Positions 16,493-23,706 of a stretch of DNA of 64,000 bases are shown in pieces. Each line of letters begins with the position of its first letter. Position 1 is the stretch's first letter. Made by a program: the position numbers and the translations under genes. Below the pieces are notes generated by a model that worked only from the letters and a program-made list of their open reading frames with translations, was not told the origin of the DNA and did not search any database. The stretch comes from Bacillus sp. cl95 (GTDB taxonomy: Bacteria; Bacillota; Bacilli; Bacillales; Cytobacillaceae): contig NZ_FOYF01000006.1 of NCBI RefSeq assembly GCF_900115925.1, positions 235,448 to 299,447 on the forward strand, written 5' to 3'.

Positions 16493-17080
16493 GTGATTTC
16501 CGTGACCGAAGCCGGCGAAGATTTACTCATTTCAGGCGCCTACATTTTAACAACAGGAACCATTATCTCTGCCATCGGACAAACGGTGAGACATGATACT
16601 GGAAAAAGATTATTCACTATTGGAAATGCTGTAGAAGCTTTTGGGAATCTTTTGCAAGCTTCTGGCTGGATCCAAAAGCTTGAATTAAAAAGAAACGAAG
16701 CAGAAATTTTAAGTTTAATAGGTTGCCTGATCCAAGCAGCAGGAAATACAACAAATTCTGTCGCTTCTGAGATAGAACTTCAGACCAATGAAGAAGAAGG
16801 CATCCCGCTAAACGCTTTAGGAAGTGGCATTCAATCTGTCGGAGCAGCGTTTGAGGCAACAGGGGCATATGAAGAAGGAAGGAACCTGGAAGTGACAGGC
16901 AATAGCTTATTGGCCATTGGAGCGTTGTTGGATTCCGCTGGTAATTTCATCACCCTCCATCAAGACCATACGAAAGGTGAATTTGTTCAAATGTTAGGTG
17001 GTTGGGTGCAGGTAGCTGGGGCATCGATCGATCTTTATTCTATTAGTGTAGTTGATAGATACAAAGATAAATCCCAATAA
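16493..17080 (+). CDS. Glycine/alanine-rich repetitive protein (DUF6944-like)
   Basis: A 195-residue protein made of about six diverged helical repeats such as IGNAVEAFGNLLQASG, LIGCLIQAAGN, LGSGIQSVGAAFEATG and TGNSLLAIGALLDSAGN, spaced roughly 25-35 residues apart. The pattern of paired small residues (GxxxxxxG) suggests packed amphipathic helices. It resembles the repetitive DUF6944 family; no function known. The start is uncertain: GTG 16493 is two bases after AAAAAGG, whereas GTG 16502 has a spacing of eleven. No signal peptide. Confidence 0.72.
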   Translation: MISVTEAGEDLLISGAYILTTGTIISAIGQTVRHDTGKRLFTIGNAVEAFGNLLQASGWIQKLELKRNEAEILSLIGCLIQAAGNTTNSVASEIELQTNEEEGIPLNALGSGIQSVGAAFEATGAYEEGRNLEVTGNSLLAIGALLDSAGNFITLHQDHTKGEFVQMLGGWVQVAGASIDLYSISVVDRYKDKSQ

Positions 17081-17138
17081 ATTTAGCTTATTGGGGGTAT
17101 ATAGGGCTATTGCATGATGATTGGGGTTGTTGAGAACC

Positions 17139-17243
17139 TTTATCGATACCGTTTTCTTGTTTATCAATGTAAAAATGCGATATATCGATCTGAAATCCTG
17201 ACTTATCAATACGATTTCAACGAATATCGATATGTCGACATTA
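17139..17243. repeat. Degenerate tandem array, about 21-nt period (array b)
   Basis: Five diverged units around the core TATCGATA or TATCAATA, for example TTTATCGATACCGTTTTCTTG and its neighbours, repeat every 21-22 bases. It sits between the convergent repetitive-protein gene and the next minus-strand gene. Confidence 0.62.
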
Positions 17244-17295
17244 TTCGACAGGCGTACTACCACCAGTGGGTATATCCTTGCCCTCCTTCAAATAA

Positions 17296-17327
17296 CAAAA
17301 AGACCAGATCTGTCCCAATCTGGCCTT
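17296..17327 (-). terminator. Terminator of the small membrane-anchored protein gene
   Basis: AAGGCCAGAT pairs with ATCTGGTCTT (G-U pairs included) and a T-run follows on the minus strand, directly after the stop codon. Confidence 0.82.
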
Positions 17328-17609
17328 CTACCTACTTTTATCTTGAATGTAGTTGATAAAGCCGTCGCGATGTCCCTCTTTATCTATAATTTTCCTTACG
17401 TAATAGGGATCCTTCAACAAGCCTTTTTCTTTATCAGACAGAATCCATTTTCTTAACTCAGGGTTACTCATCAGCTCTTTAAACCATTCCGTTTCATCTA
17501 ATTCCTTCCAAAGATCATGAATATCAGGATCTTTTATTCCAAGGATATACTTTCGGAACAGTTCAACAAAAAATGCACCAGTTAATAAACATAGAAATAT
17601 TCCAAACAT
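17328..17609 (-). CDS. Small protein with N-terminal membrane anchor, function unknown
   Basis: A 93-residue protein. Residues 2-15 are hydrophobic (FGIFLCLLTGAFFV) and could anchor it in the membrane; the remainder is charged and helical, rich in Trp, Asp, Glu and Lys. ATG 17609 has GGAGGT upstream; the longer frame does not. I do not recognise the family. It is monocistronic with a terminator. Confidence 0.68.
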   Translation of the reverse strand: MFGIFLCLLTGAFFVELFRKYILGIKDPDIHDLWKELDETEWFKELMSNPELRKWILSDKEKGLLKDPYYVRKIIDKEGHRDGFINYIQDKSR

Positions 17610-17762
17610 GTTCTTACCTCCATTGAATTGAACATACTTGAAAAACAACTTAAGTTCAAGTCCTCATCCCTCATAATTACATTTGGAATTTATTGGACAT
17701 TCAAGAATAACCAGATAGTATAATAAGAATATCTGAATTTTACATAGAGGTAGGTAATCTAT

Positions 17763-18743
17763 ATGAAAGCAATTGTGGTAAGCAGATTGGGCGGACCGGA
17801 AGTTCTGAAACTAGTTGAAATGCCCATACCACCCATTGGTCCTAAACAAGTTTTGATAAAAGTTGAAAAAACAAGCGTCAATTTTGCAGATATCAAATCA
17901 AGAAGCGGGAAGAAGGGAGAGGGCAACTTCCCTTTCGTTCCAGGCCTAGATGCAGCTGGAACCATTGTCGAGATTGGAAATGAGGTACAAAACCATTCAG
18001 TCGGACAGCGGGTCGTTGCTTTTCCCGCCAATGGATCGTATGCAGAATATGTAGCAGCAGATGAAAATCTGACTTTCTCCATACCAGAGTCCCTTGATTT
18101 CAATGTTGCAGCTGCCAGCCCAACTGTCTCCTTTCTCTCTTATAAACTTCTTGCAAAGATTGGAAGAATAGAAGAGGGAGAAACGGTAGTCGTTCATTCT
18201 GCAGCAGGTGGAGTGGGCTTAACGGCCGTTCAAATGGCTAAAATTCTTGGTGCAGGAAGAGTCATTGGCACGGTAGGAAATCAGCTTAAAGCCGATGCCG
18301 TTCTCCATGCTGGTGCAGATGAAGTCATTGTATATGAACAAGAGGATTTTGCCAAAAGAGTGAATGAACTGACCAATGGTGAAGGAGCACATATCATTCT
18401 AGATTCGGTAGCTGGTAGAATTTCAGAAAAGAGTATGAACTGCCTTGCAGATTACGGACGTCTTGTCCATTTTGGCAATTCCAGCGGAGTGGCAGGTACT
18501 TTCCGCACTTCTGAATTACATGCGAGCTGTCGCTCGGTTTTAGGATTCAGCTTTGGCACAACTCGCAAAAAACGACCGCATACCTTACAAAGTACAGCTA
18601 AGAAAGTCTTTGAATATCTTGAAGACGGTCGTTTAAAAATGAATATCGGAAAAATACTTCCCTTAGAGGAAGCAGCACATGCTCACGCTTTAATCGAAAG
18701 CAGAAAAAATATCGGTAAAATCCTATTGAGTATAAAAGACTAA
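17763..18743 (+). CDS. Zinc-independent quinone oxidoreductase (MDR superfamily)
   Basis: A 326-residue NADPH:quinone reductase-like enzyme. N-terminal GroES-like region with SVNFADIKSRSG and GLDAAGTIVEIGNEV; coenzyme motif VVHSAAGGVGLTAVQMAKILGA; C-terminal end GRLKMNIGKILPLEEAAHAHALIESRKNIGKI, diagnostic for this branch. No zinc ligands. Related to but distinct from the reductase at 7748. GAGGTAGG precedes ATG 17763. It ends where an opposite-strand gene ends (4-base overlap). Confidence 0.9.
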   Translation: MKAIVVSRLGGPEVLKLVEMPIPPIGPKQVLIKVEKTSVNFADIKSRSGKKGEGNFPFVPGLDAAGTIVEIGNEVQNHSVGQRVVAFPANGSYAEYVAADENLTFSIPESLDFNVAAASPTVSFLSYKLLAKIGRIEEGETVVVHSAAGGVGLTAVQMAKILGAGRVIGTVGNQLKADAVLHAGADEVIVYEQEDFAKRVNELTNGEGAHIILDSVAGRISEKSMNCLADYGRLVHFGNSSGVAGTFRTSELHASCRSVLGFSFGTTRKKRPHTLQSTAKKVFEYLEDGRLKMNIGKILPLEEAAHAHALIESRKNIGKILLSIKD

Positions 18744-19230
18744 TCGTCACTACTTTCATCGGAAACTTCAATGTTCAAAATGAACTTAGATTTTGGTAAA
18801 TAGGTAATTTCCCAATACTTATGACCGTAACTTTTCGAGAAACGCATCGGGATTTTGAACTTTACATCATCCATTCTGAGTTCCCAAAAGTCCTTTTCAC
18901 GTTTAGTACCTGTTATTTCCTTATAGGATTGAGGGTAGCCCTGAATGATTTCGAAATCTTTCTGCCAATATGCAGGCAATCAAGAATGGTTTCTCCAGAG
19001 TAATAGAGCATCAGCCCTAACATAATTGGGTACACATACCAATCCTTAAGCTTATTTTTCAAAATTAGGGCTGCCACCGAATAGATTGCAACAGCACCAA
19101 GAGAAATCAATGAGAATATATAAACTTTAGGACCAATTTCAATAGAATTTAGTCCTAAATATCCTAGCGGGATTAAGAATAAACCCCGGAAAACGTAATA
19201 TTTCAGTTCATTCTTGGATGGTAATTTCAC
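18740..19230 (-). pseudogene. Frameshifted membrane protein gene, function unknown
   Basis: Two minus-strand frames together look like one protein. The first (19230 to 18913) has about four hydrophobic segments and ends in an unnatural tail after YYSGETILD. The second (18979 to 18740) continues as LPAYWQKDFEIIQGYPQSY and has no start or ribosome binding site of its own. One lost T near 18976 (GATTTG to GATTG) would restore a single frame of about 160 residues. It may be a true mutation or a sequencing error. Alternatively two overlapping genes exist. I do not recognise the family. Confidence 0.55.
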
Positions 19231-19390
19231 TCTTCTTCACTCCACTTTTTAAACTGGTATTAAAATTCCCTATATGGAATAAGAAACTCGGTGTGAAATC
19301 TTAAAATGTATCGAGACCAAAATCCCCAGAGATGAGAGTCATTGGTTACAGTATAATGTAGAAAAATACGATTAAGTGATTTTCTAATAA

Positions 19391-19423
19391 ACACCCCGAC
19401 TTCACCAGGAAGCCGGGGTGTTT
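19391..19423. terminator. Terminator after moaA (works on both strands)
   Basis: AACACCCCGGCTTC pairs with GAAGTCGGGGTGTT around a 5-base loop; it lies 13 bases past the moaA stop. Confidence 0.85.
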
Positions 19424-19435
19424 ATGATATGATCC

Positions 19436-20455
19436 TTATCCACCAATATGGCTCATTTCGATTTTCTTGCGCTTTGTACCAGCGACGCTGCGCTCTTCTG
19501 AGTAACGGTCTTTCCTTTTATTCCAAATATCCCCTAAAAGATTGGATAGCTGTTGGTCTGATATTTGAGACCTTAATGGCGTTTTAATATCATGCGCATT
19601 TGAAGCAAATAAACATGTATAAAGCATTCCACTTGCCGATAAACGAGCGCGGTTGCAAGAGGAACAAAAAGCATCGGAAACAGATGAAATTACACCTATT
19701 TCGTCATCGCTTCCAATATAGCGATAGCGCGTTGCTACTTCGCCCGTATAGTTTGGATCGATAGGTTCCAATGGCATAATTTTGTGAATGTCTTCTATGA
19801 TTTGCTTTTTCGGGTAAACATCATCAAGTTTCCATTCATTCGTGTTTCCAACGTCCATGAATTCAATAAAACGTAAGATGTGACCTTTTTCTCGGAAGAA
19901 TTTTGCCATCGGAATGATTTCCGACTCATTCATTCCCCGTTTCACGACCATATTGATTTTAACCTGCAAACCTGCCTCACTAGCCGCATCTATTCCATCC
20001 AAAACGGTCTGAACGCTCACACCCCGACCATTTATTTTCCCAAAAATCTCATCTCTTAAGGAATCCAGACTGATTGAAACCCGCTTCAATCCAGCATCCT
20101 TCAATTCTTGAGCATATTTCGGTAAAAGAGAGCCGTTGGTGGTCATCGCAATATCTTCTACTCCGTCGATGTTCTTAATCTTCCGTATCAGTTCTGCCAA
20201 ATTTCTTCGCATCAAAGGCTCACCACCTGTAATCCGAATCTTTTCGACTCCTAATGAAGAAACAAATATCTTTGTCAGTCGTTCTATTTCTTCAAAAGAA
20301 AGCAGTTCTTCTTTTTTCAAAAATGGGTAGTCTGGTCCGAAAATCTCGGCAGGCATACAGTAGGAACAACGAAAATTACACTTGTCCGTAACCGAAATTC
20401 TCAGGTCTCTTAAAGGTCGGTTGAAATGATCAAATACCGTTTTTTGAGCTGTCAT
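19436..20455 (-). CDS. moaA: GTP 3',8-cyclase MoaA (molybdenum cofactor biosynthesis)
   Basis: A 339-residue radical SAM enzyme that turns GTP into the cyclic intermediate of molybdopterin synthesis. The SAM-binding cluster motif is CNFRCSYC (residues about 27-34), with [10 protein letters not shown] after it. The second cluster ligands are in [15 protein letters not shown] and the later YTCLF. It ends in Gly-Gly, the catalytic C-terminal tail of MoaA. GAGGTG precedes ATG 20455. It lies 24 bases downstream of fdhD on the same strand, so both support cofactor supply for the formate dehydrogenase-like enzyme encoded divergently. Confidence 0.96.
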   Translation of the reverse strand: MTAQKTVFDHFNRPLRDLRISVTDKCNFRCSYCMPAEIFGPDYPFLKKEELLSFEEIERLTKIFVSSLGVEKIRITGGEPLMRRNLAELIRKIKNIDGVEDIAMTTNGSLLPKYAQELKDAGLKRVSISLDSLRDEIFGKINGRGVSVQTVLDGIDAASEAGLQVKINMVVKRGMNESEIIPMAKFFREKGHILRFIEFMDVGNTNEWKLDDVYPKKQIIEDIHKIMPLEPIDPNYTGEVATRYRYIGSDDEIGVISSVSDAFCSSCNRARLSASGMLYTCLFASNAHDIKTPLRSQISDQQLSNLLGDIWNKRKDRYSEERSVAGTKRKKIEMSHIGG

Positions 20456-20479
20456 CTTCTCTTCTCACCTCGCTCTATT

Positions 20480-21268
20480 TTAAACGATGATCCGTTCTGG
20501 ACATGAATAGACATTGAATGAACCTCCGCGAATAAATCCCACCGCAGTGATGTTCAAATCATTCGCAAGCTTAATTGCCAAGTCTGTCGGAGCTGACTTG
20601 GATAATACAATTCCGACTCCGATTTTTGCCGCCTTCAACAATACTTCTGAAGAAATCCGTCCACTAAAAACAATGATCTTATCACGGACTGGAACACGAT
20701 TTAAGATACTATATCCGAATAACTTATCCAAAGCATTATGTCTTCCAATATCTGTTCTCATGGCAATCATTTCATCGGGTGTACAAAGTGCCGCATTATG
20801 GACACCACCCGTTTCTTGGAAGACTTCAGAATGATCTTGCATTGAATTCATCAGTTTAATAGCTTGTGCCGCAGTCAGTATTGTCGTTGACGTAGACGTT
20901 CTGGCTGTTTTTGCATCGTTGTGAAAATAGAACTGACGACTTTTCCCGCAGCAAGATCCAATAAACCTTTTGGAAAAATATTGTTGATTGGTAGTCATGG
21001 CCGCTTTTAGCTCAACATACGCATACCCCCGGCTTTCGTCAATGTTGATAGATGTTATATCGCTATAGAAACGGATGACACCTTCAGATGCTAAAAAGCC
21101 CACAACCATTTCTTCAAAATCCGTTGGGGTACAAACCATTGTGGCAAACTCGTCATCATTGACAAAGATGGTCAACGGGAACTCATTCACGATCGCATCT
21201 TCCACATCCACAAACTGGCCATTTATATATTTGGTAATGGTAATTTTTTCGCTCATTTTCTCTAACAT
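20480..21268 (-). CDS. fdhD: Formate dehydrogenase accessory sulfurtransferase FdhD
   Basis: A 262-residue protein needed to sulfurate the bis-MGD cofactor before insertion into formate dehydrogenases. The persulfide-carrying Cys pair is in GSCCGK; the motif TGGVHNAAL and the DIGRHNALDKLFGY block are FdhD hallmarks. ATG 21268 follows AGGTGAC; a GTG three codons earlier lies inside that site. It forms an operon with moaA and diverges from the OFA transporter and oxidoreductase genes it is expected to serve. Confidence 0.95.
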   Translation of the reverse strand: MLEKMSEKITITKYINGQFVDVEDAIVNEFPLTIFVNDDEFATMVCTPTDFEEMVVGFLASEGVIRFYSDITSINIDESRGYAYVELKAAMTTNQQYFSKRFIGSCCGKSRQFYFHNDAKTARTSTSTTILTAAQAIKLMNSMQDHSEVFQETGGVHNAALCTPDEMIAMRTDIGRHNALDKLFGYSILNRVPVRDKIIVFSGRISSEVLLKAAKIGVGIVLSKSAPTDLAIKLANDLNITAVGFIRGGSFNVYSCPERIIV

Positions 21269-21391
21269 GGTAGTCACCTAAATTCCCAAGATTTAAGAAT
21301 AGTAAAATCTAAACATATTCCATTCTTTTTCACAAGTTAAATTTACTGCACAGTCATAGTAAAAAATTATAAAAACAAAGTTTAAAAGATA

Positions 21392-21420
21392 TTGCATCAG
21401 CTTTCATGTAGTGATAAAAT
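21392..21420 (+). promoter_or_regulatory. Candidate sigma-A promoter of the OFA transporter leader
   Basis: TTGCAT, a 17-base spacer, then TAAAAT. Start of transcription near 21427 would give a leader of about 260 bases. Confidence 0.5.
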
Positions 21421-21449
21421 TTTCCTAGTTCACAATTCTGTCACATTTT

Positions 21450-21607
21450 GATTCGAGATAGCGACCCTGTCTTCGGTTAACATGTCACTAGAAATGAAAG
21501 CGATAACTGTTGGTCCGATAGTAGCGAAACCTGCTAGATACTAACCGTCAATTTATCACTGCATGCCCTTTTTCTATTTGCATGCAGAAGAATTGGCGGT
21601 TTTTTGT
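21450..21607 (+). promoter_or_regulatory. Structured leader with terminator upstream of OFA transporter (candidate riboswitch, copy 1)
   Basis: Elements in order: hairpin AGATAG/CTGTCT at 21456-21472; closing stem CGGTTA (21474-21479) with TAACCG (21542-21547); inner hairpin GTAG-CGAAAC-CTGC (21521-21534); and an intrinsic terminator, ACCGTCAATT (21544) with AATTGGCGGT (21591), then a T-run. The 3' strand of the closing stem overlaps the terminator's 5' strand, so the two structures exclude each other. The segment ATAAC...CTGCTAGATACTAACC recurs with changes at 23380-23425. I cannot match it to a named riboswitch class. Confidence 0.6.
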
Positions 21608-21687
21608 TTTTTAGGTTCTAATTATTCAACCATATGCGGATACGCAAAGGGTTGGAAGTGAACTTCAATGAAAAAGGGGGAAAACAA

Positions 21688-22950
21688 ATGAAAAAGACGA
21701 AAAACCGCTGGCTCATTGCTGCATCTGCAGTTGGAATCCATATTTCCATTGGGTCGGTGTATGCATGGAGTAATTTTACTAATCCATTAATCGAAGAGTT
21801 CGGCTGGTCAACGAAGCAAGTACAATTTACATTCAGCTTAGCCATTCTTTTCTTAGGATTGTCAGCAGCCTTCCTTGGACACTTTGTTGAAAAGCATGGT
21901 CCTAGAAAAGCAGGACTTCTAGCAGCTGGATTTTTTGGAGCAGGTATTATTGGCTCTGGATTAGCTGTAAACCTTGGATCCCTGCCATTGTTGTATATTA
22001 CATATGGGGTACTCGGAGGTATCGGTCTGGGAGTAGGCTATATTGCTCCAGTATCCACACTAGTAAAATGGTTCCCAGACCGCCGTGGTCTTGCAACAGG
22101 ATTAGCCATTATGGGTTTCGGATTCGCAGCAGCGATCAGCAGTCCCATTATGGATACTTTGATCAAGTCCGTCGGTACGGCTAACACTTTTTATATTTTA
22201 GGCGCAGCCTATCTAATCATTATGACGTTATCATCACTTTACCTGGAAAAACCGCCTGTTGATTGGGCGCCAAAAAGCTTTAAAGAGAAAACAAATTCCG
22301 GAAACGTTAAGATTCCACAAGACTTGTCTCAATTAACTGCAAATGAAGCAATTAAGACATCACGTTTTTATTATTTATGGGTGATGCTGTTCATTAACGT
22401 GACATGTGGAATTGCCATTCTGTCTGCTGCTAAGCCGTTAGCACAAGAAAGTATCGGTTTGACAACAGCAGAAGCAGCGGCACTTGTAGGTGTGATGGGT
22501 CTATTCAATGGATTTGGCCGACTTGCTTGGGCATCCATTTCTGATTATATCGGTCGACCAAATACGTATACGATTTTCTTTGCTTCACAAATTATCTTGT
22601 TTACTCTATTGCCACACACAAAAGAAGCATTTATTTTCCAAGTCATGTTAGCCATCGTTTACACCATGTATGGTGGCGGATTCTCCGCAATTCCAGCATT
22701 CATCGGTGATATGTTTGGAACGAAACAATTAGGAGCCATCCATGGTTATATTTTAACTGCCTGGGCTGCAGCTGGTATTGCTGGCCCGATGTTCGCTGCA
22801 TGGATTAAGGATACGACAGGAAGCTATGCAACCAGCTTAACTTTCTTTGCAGGTCTGTTCGTCGTAGCACTCATCGTCTCGATTGTCATTCGTCGTGACA
22901 TTCGCAAATTACGTGAGCAAAATGCAGGCTTACAAAAACAGGCAAGTTAA
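21688..22950 (+). CDS. OFA-family (oxalate/formate antiporter-like) MFS transporter
   Basis: A 420-residue major facilitator protein with twelve helices. IGSVYAWSNFTNPL in helix 1, GHFVEKHGPRKAGLL in the first cytoplasmic loop and GIGLGVGYIAPVSTLVKWFPDRRGLATG in the middle of the first half are typical of the OxlT/OFA group, which exchanges monocarboxylates. ATG 21688 follows AAGGGGG; an upstream start at 21634 has no such site. Position beside moaA-fdhD and the molybdopterin enzyme suggests transport of formate or a related acid (inference). A structured leader with a terminator precedes it. Confidence 0.88.
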   Translation: MKKTKNRWLIAASAVGIHISIGSVYAWSNFTNPLIEEFGWSTKQVQFTFSLAILFLGLSAAFLGHFVEKHGPRKAGLLAAGFFGAGIIGSGLAVNLGSLPLLYITYGVLGGIGLGVGYIAPVSTLVKWFPDRRGLATGLAIMGFGFAAAISSPIMDTLIKSVGTANTFYILGAAYLIIMTLSSLYLEKPPVDWAPKSFKEKTNSGNVKIPQDLSQLTANEAIKTSRFYYLWVMLFINVTCGIAILSAAKPLAQESIGLTTAEAAALVGVMGLFNGFGRLAWASISDYIGRPNTYTIFFASQIILFTLLPHTKEAFIFQVMLAIVYTMYGGGFSAIPAFIGDMFGTKQLGAIHGYILTAWAAAGIAGPMFAAWIKDTTGSYATSLTFFAGLFVVALIVSIVIRRDIRKLREQNAGLQKQAS

Positions 22951-23022
22951 TCACTTTCCTAACGATGCTTCGTATGGTAAAATACCTATCATCCTATTAC
23001 CTCTAGAATAGCAGGTGGATTT

Positions 23023-23382
23023 ATGAATAAGTACGAAGCAGAATTCAGTAATTTGGTTCGCTCTTTCCGAAAAAAGAATATGGGTAAAGGCCCTAGTAAA
23101 ATTACAACTACCTTCGTGAAAAATTGGGCTATTTGTGAAATGGAAGGAAATCTTTCACCCGTTGAAAAATTTATTGCCTCTGCCAACGAAGGGAAACAAG
23201 CCCTAAGATCGGCAAGGACTGAAATGGTAAAAGAAATGTATCGAAAGATTCCGCCAGTAGAAATGGAAGAGTTTCTGGGGTGTAAATTTGTAGAATTATT
23301 TATAGACATAGATATTGACCGTGATTTCGGAATGTCTATCTTCGTTTTTGATGGTGACATTCAATCAAAGTTCTCTGAATAA
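23023..23382 (+). CDS. DUF2294-family protein (YbcI-like)
   Basis: A 119-residue soluble protein. YEAEFSNLVRSFRKKNMGKGPSKITTTFVKNWAICEMEGNLSPVEK and the TEMVKEMYRK segment match the DUF2294 (Na-translocating-like/YbcI) family, which often accompanies formate dehydrogenase or anion-transport genes. Molecular role unknown. AGGTGG precedes ATG 23023. It lies 72 bases after the transporter gene and 5' of the second structured leader; likely co-transcribed with the transporter. Confidence 0.78.
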   Translation: MNKYEAEFSNLVRSFRKKNMGKGPSKITTTFVKNWAICEMEGNLSPVEKFIASANEGKQALRSARTEMVKEMYRKIPPVEMEEFLGCKFVELFIDIDIDRDFGMSIFVFDGDIQSKFSE

Positions 23383-23477
23383 CCAGGTATGGCACTTGGC
23401 AGCGATCCTGCTAAAGACTAACCACCGTTTGAACTCGAATCTTTTAGGAGATTCTGGTTTACGGTGGTTTTTTTATT
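23375..23477 (+). promoter_or_regulatory. Structured leader with terminator upstream of molybdopterin oxidoreductase (candidate riboswitch, copy 2)
   Basis: Shares with copy 1 the segment ATAAC (23379), a hairpin GCAG-CGATC-CTGC (23399-23411) in place of GTAG-CGAAAC-CTGC, and the tail CTGCTAAAGACTAACC, which again runs into the 5' strand of a terminator: AACCACCGT (23420) with ACGGTGGTT (23461), inner stem GAATCT/AGATTC, then a long T-run. The stem change T-G to C-G is compensatory. The distal pairing partner of the tail is less clear here. It overlaps the end of the DUF2294-like gene. Confidence 0.58.
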
Positions 23478-23706
23478 TTCTTTCTACTTTATATTATTCT
23501 ATTTAACACTTAAAAATATATAATATATTTGAATAGTCTAAATTCTTTTGACCACTCAGAATTTTAGTGAAGTCTAATTTTCTATCATATAAGCTCTGTT
23601 AACGTTTAGTATTGCTTTCTTTTAAGAATAAATGGGGAATCCACTCATCAACCGCATCGTTGAACAGAGCCACCATATAAACAATTTACATTGGGAGTGT
23701 TTTACA

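Noticed and set aside
18913..18979. Programmed frameshift joining the two membrane-protein frames.
   Set aside because: There is no slippery heptamer or downstream pseudoknot; a simple one-base loss suffices.
23391..23405. Sigma-54 promoter (TGGCACTTGGCAGC) before the molybdoenzyme.
   Set aside because: The GG to GC distance is one base too short, and the segment is part of the leader element shared with copy 1.
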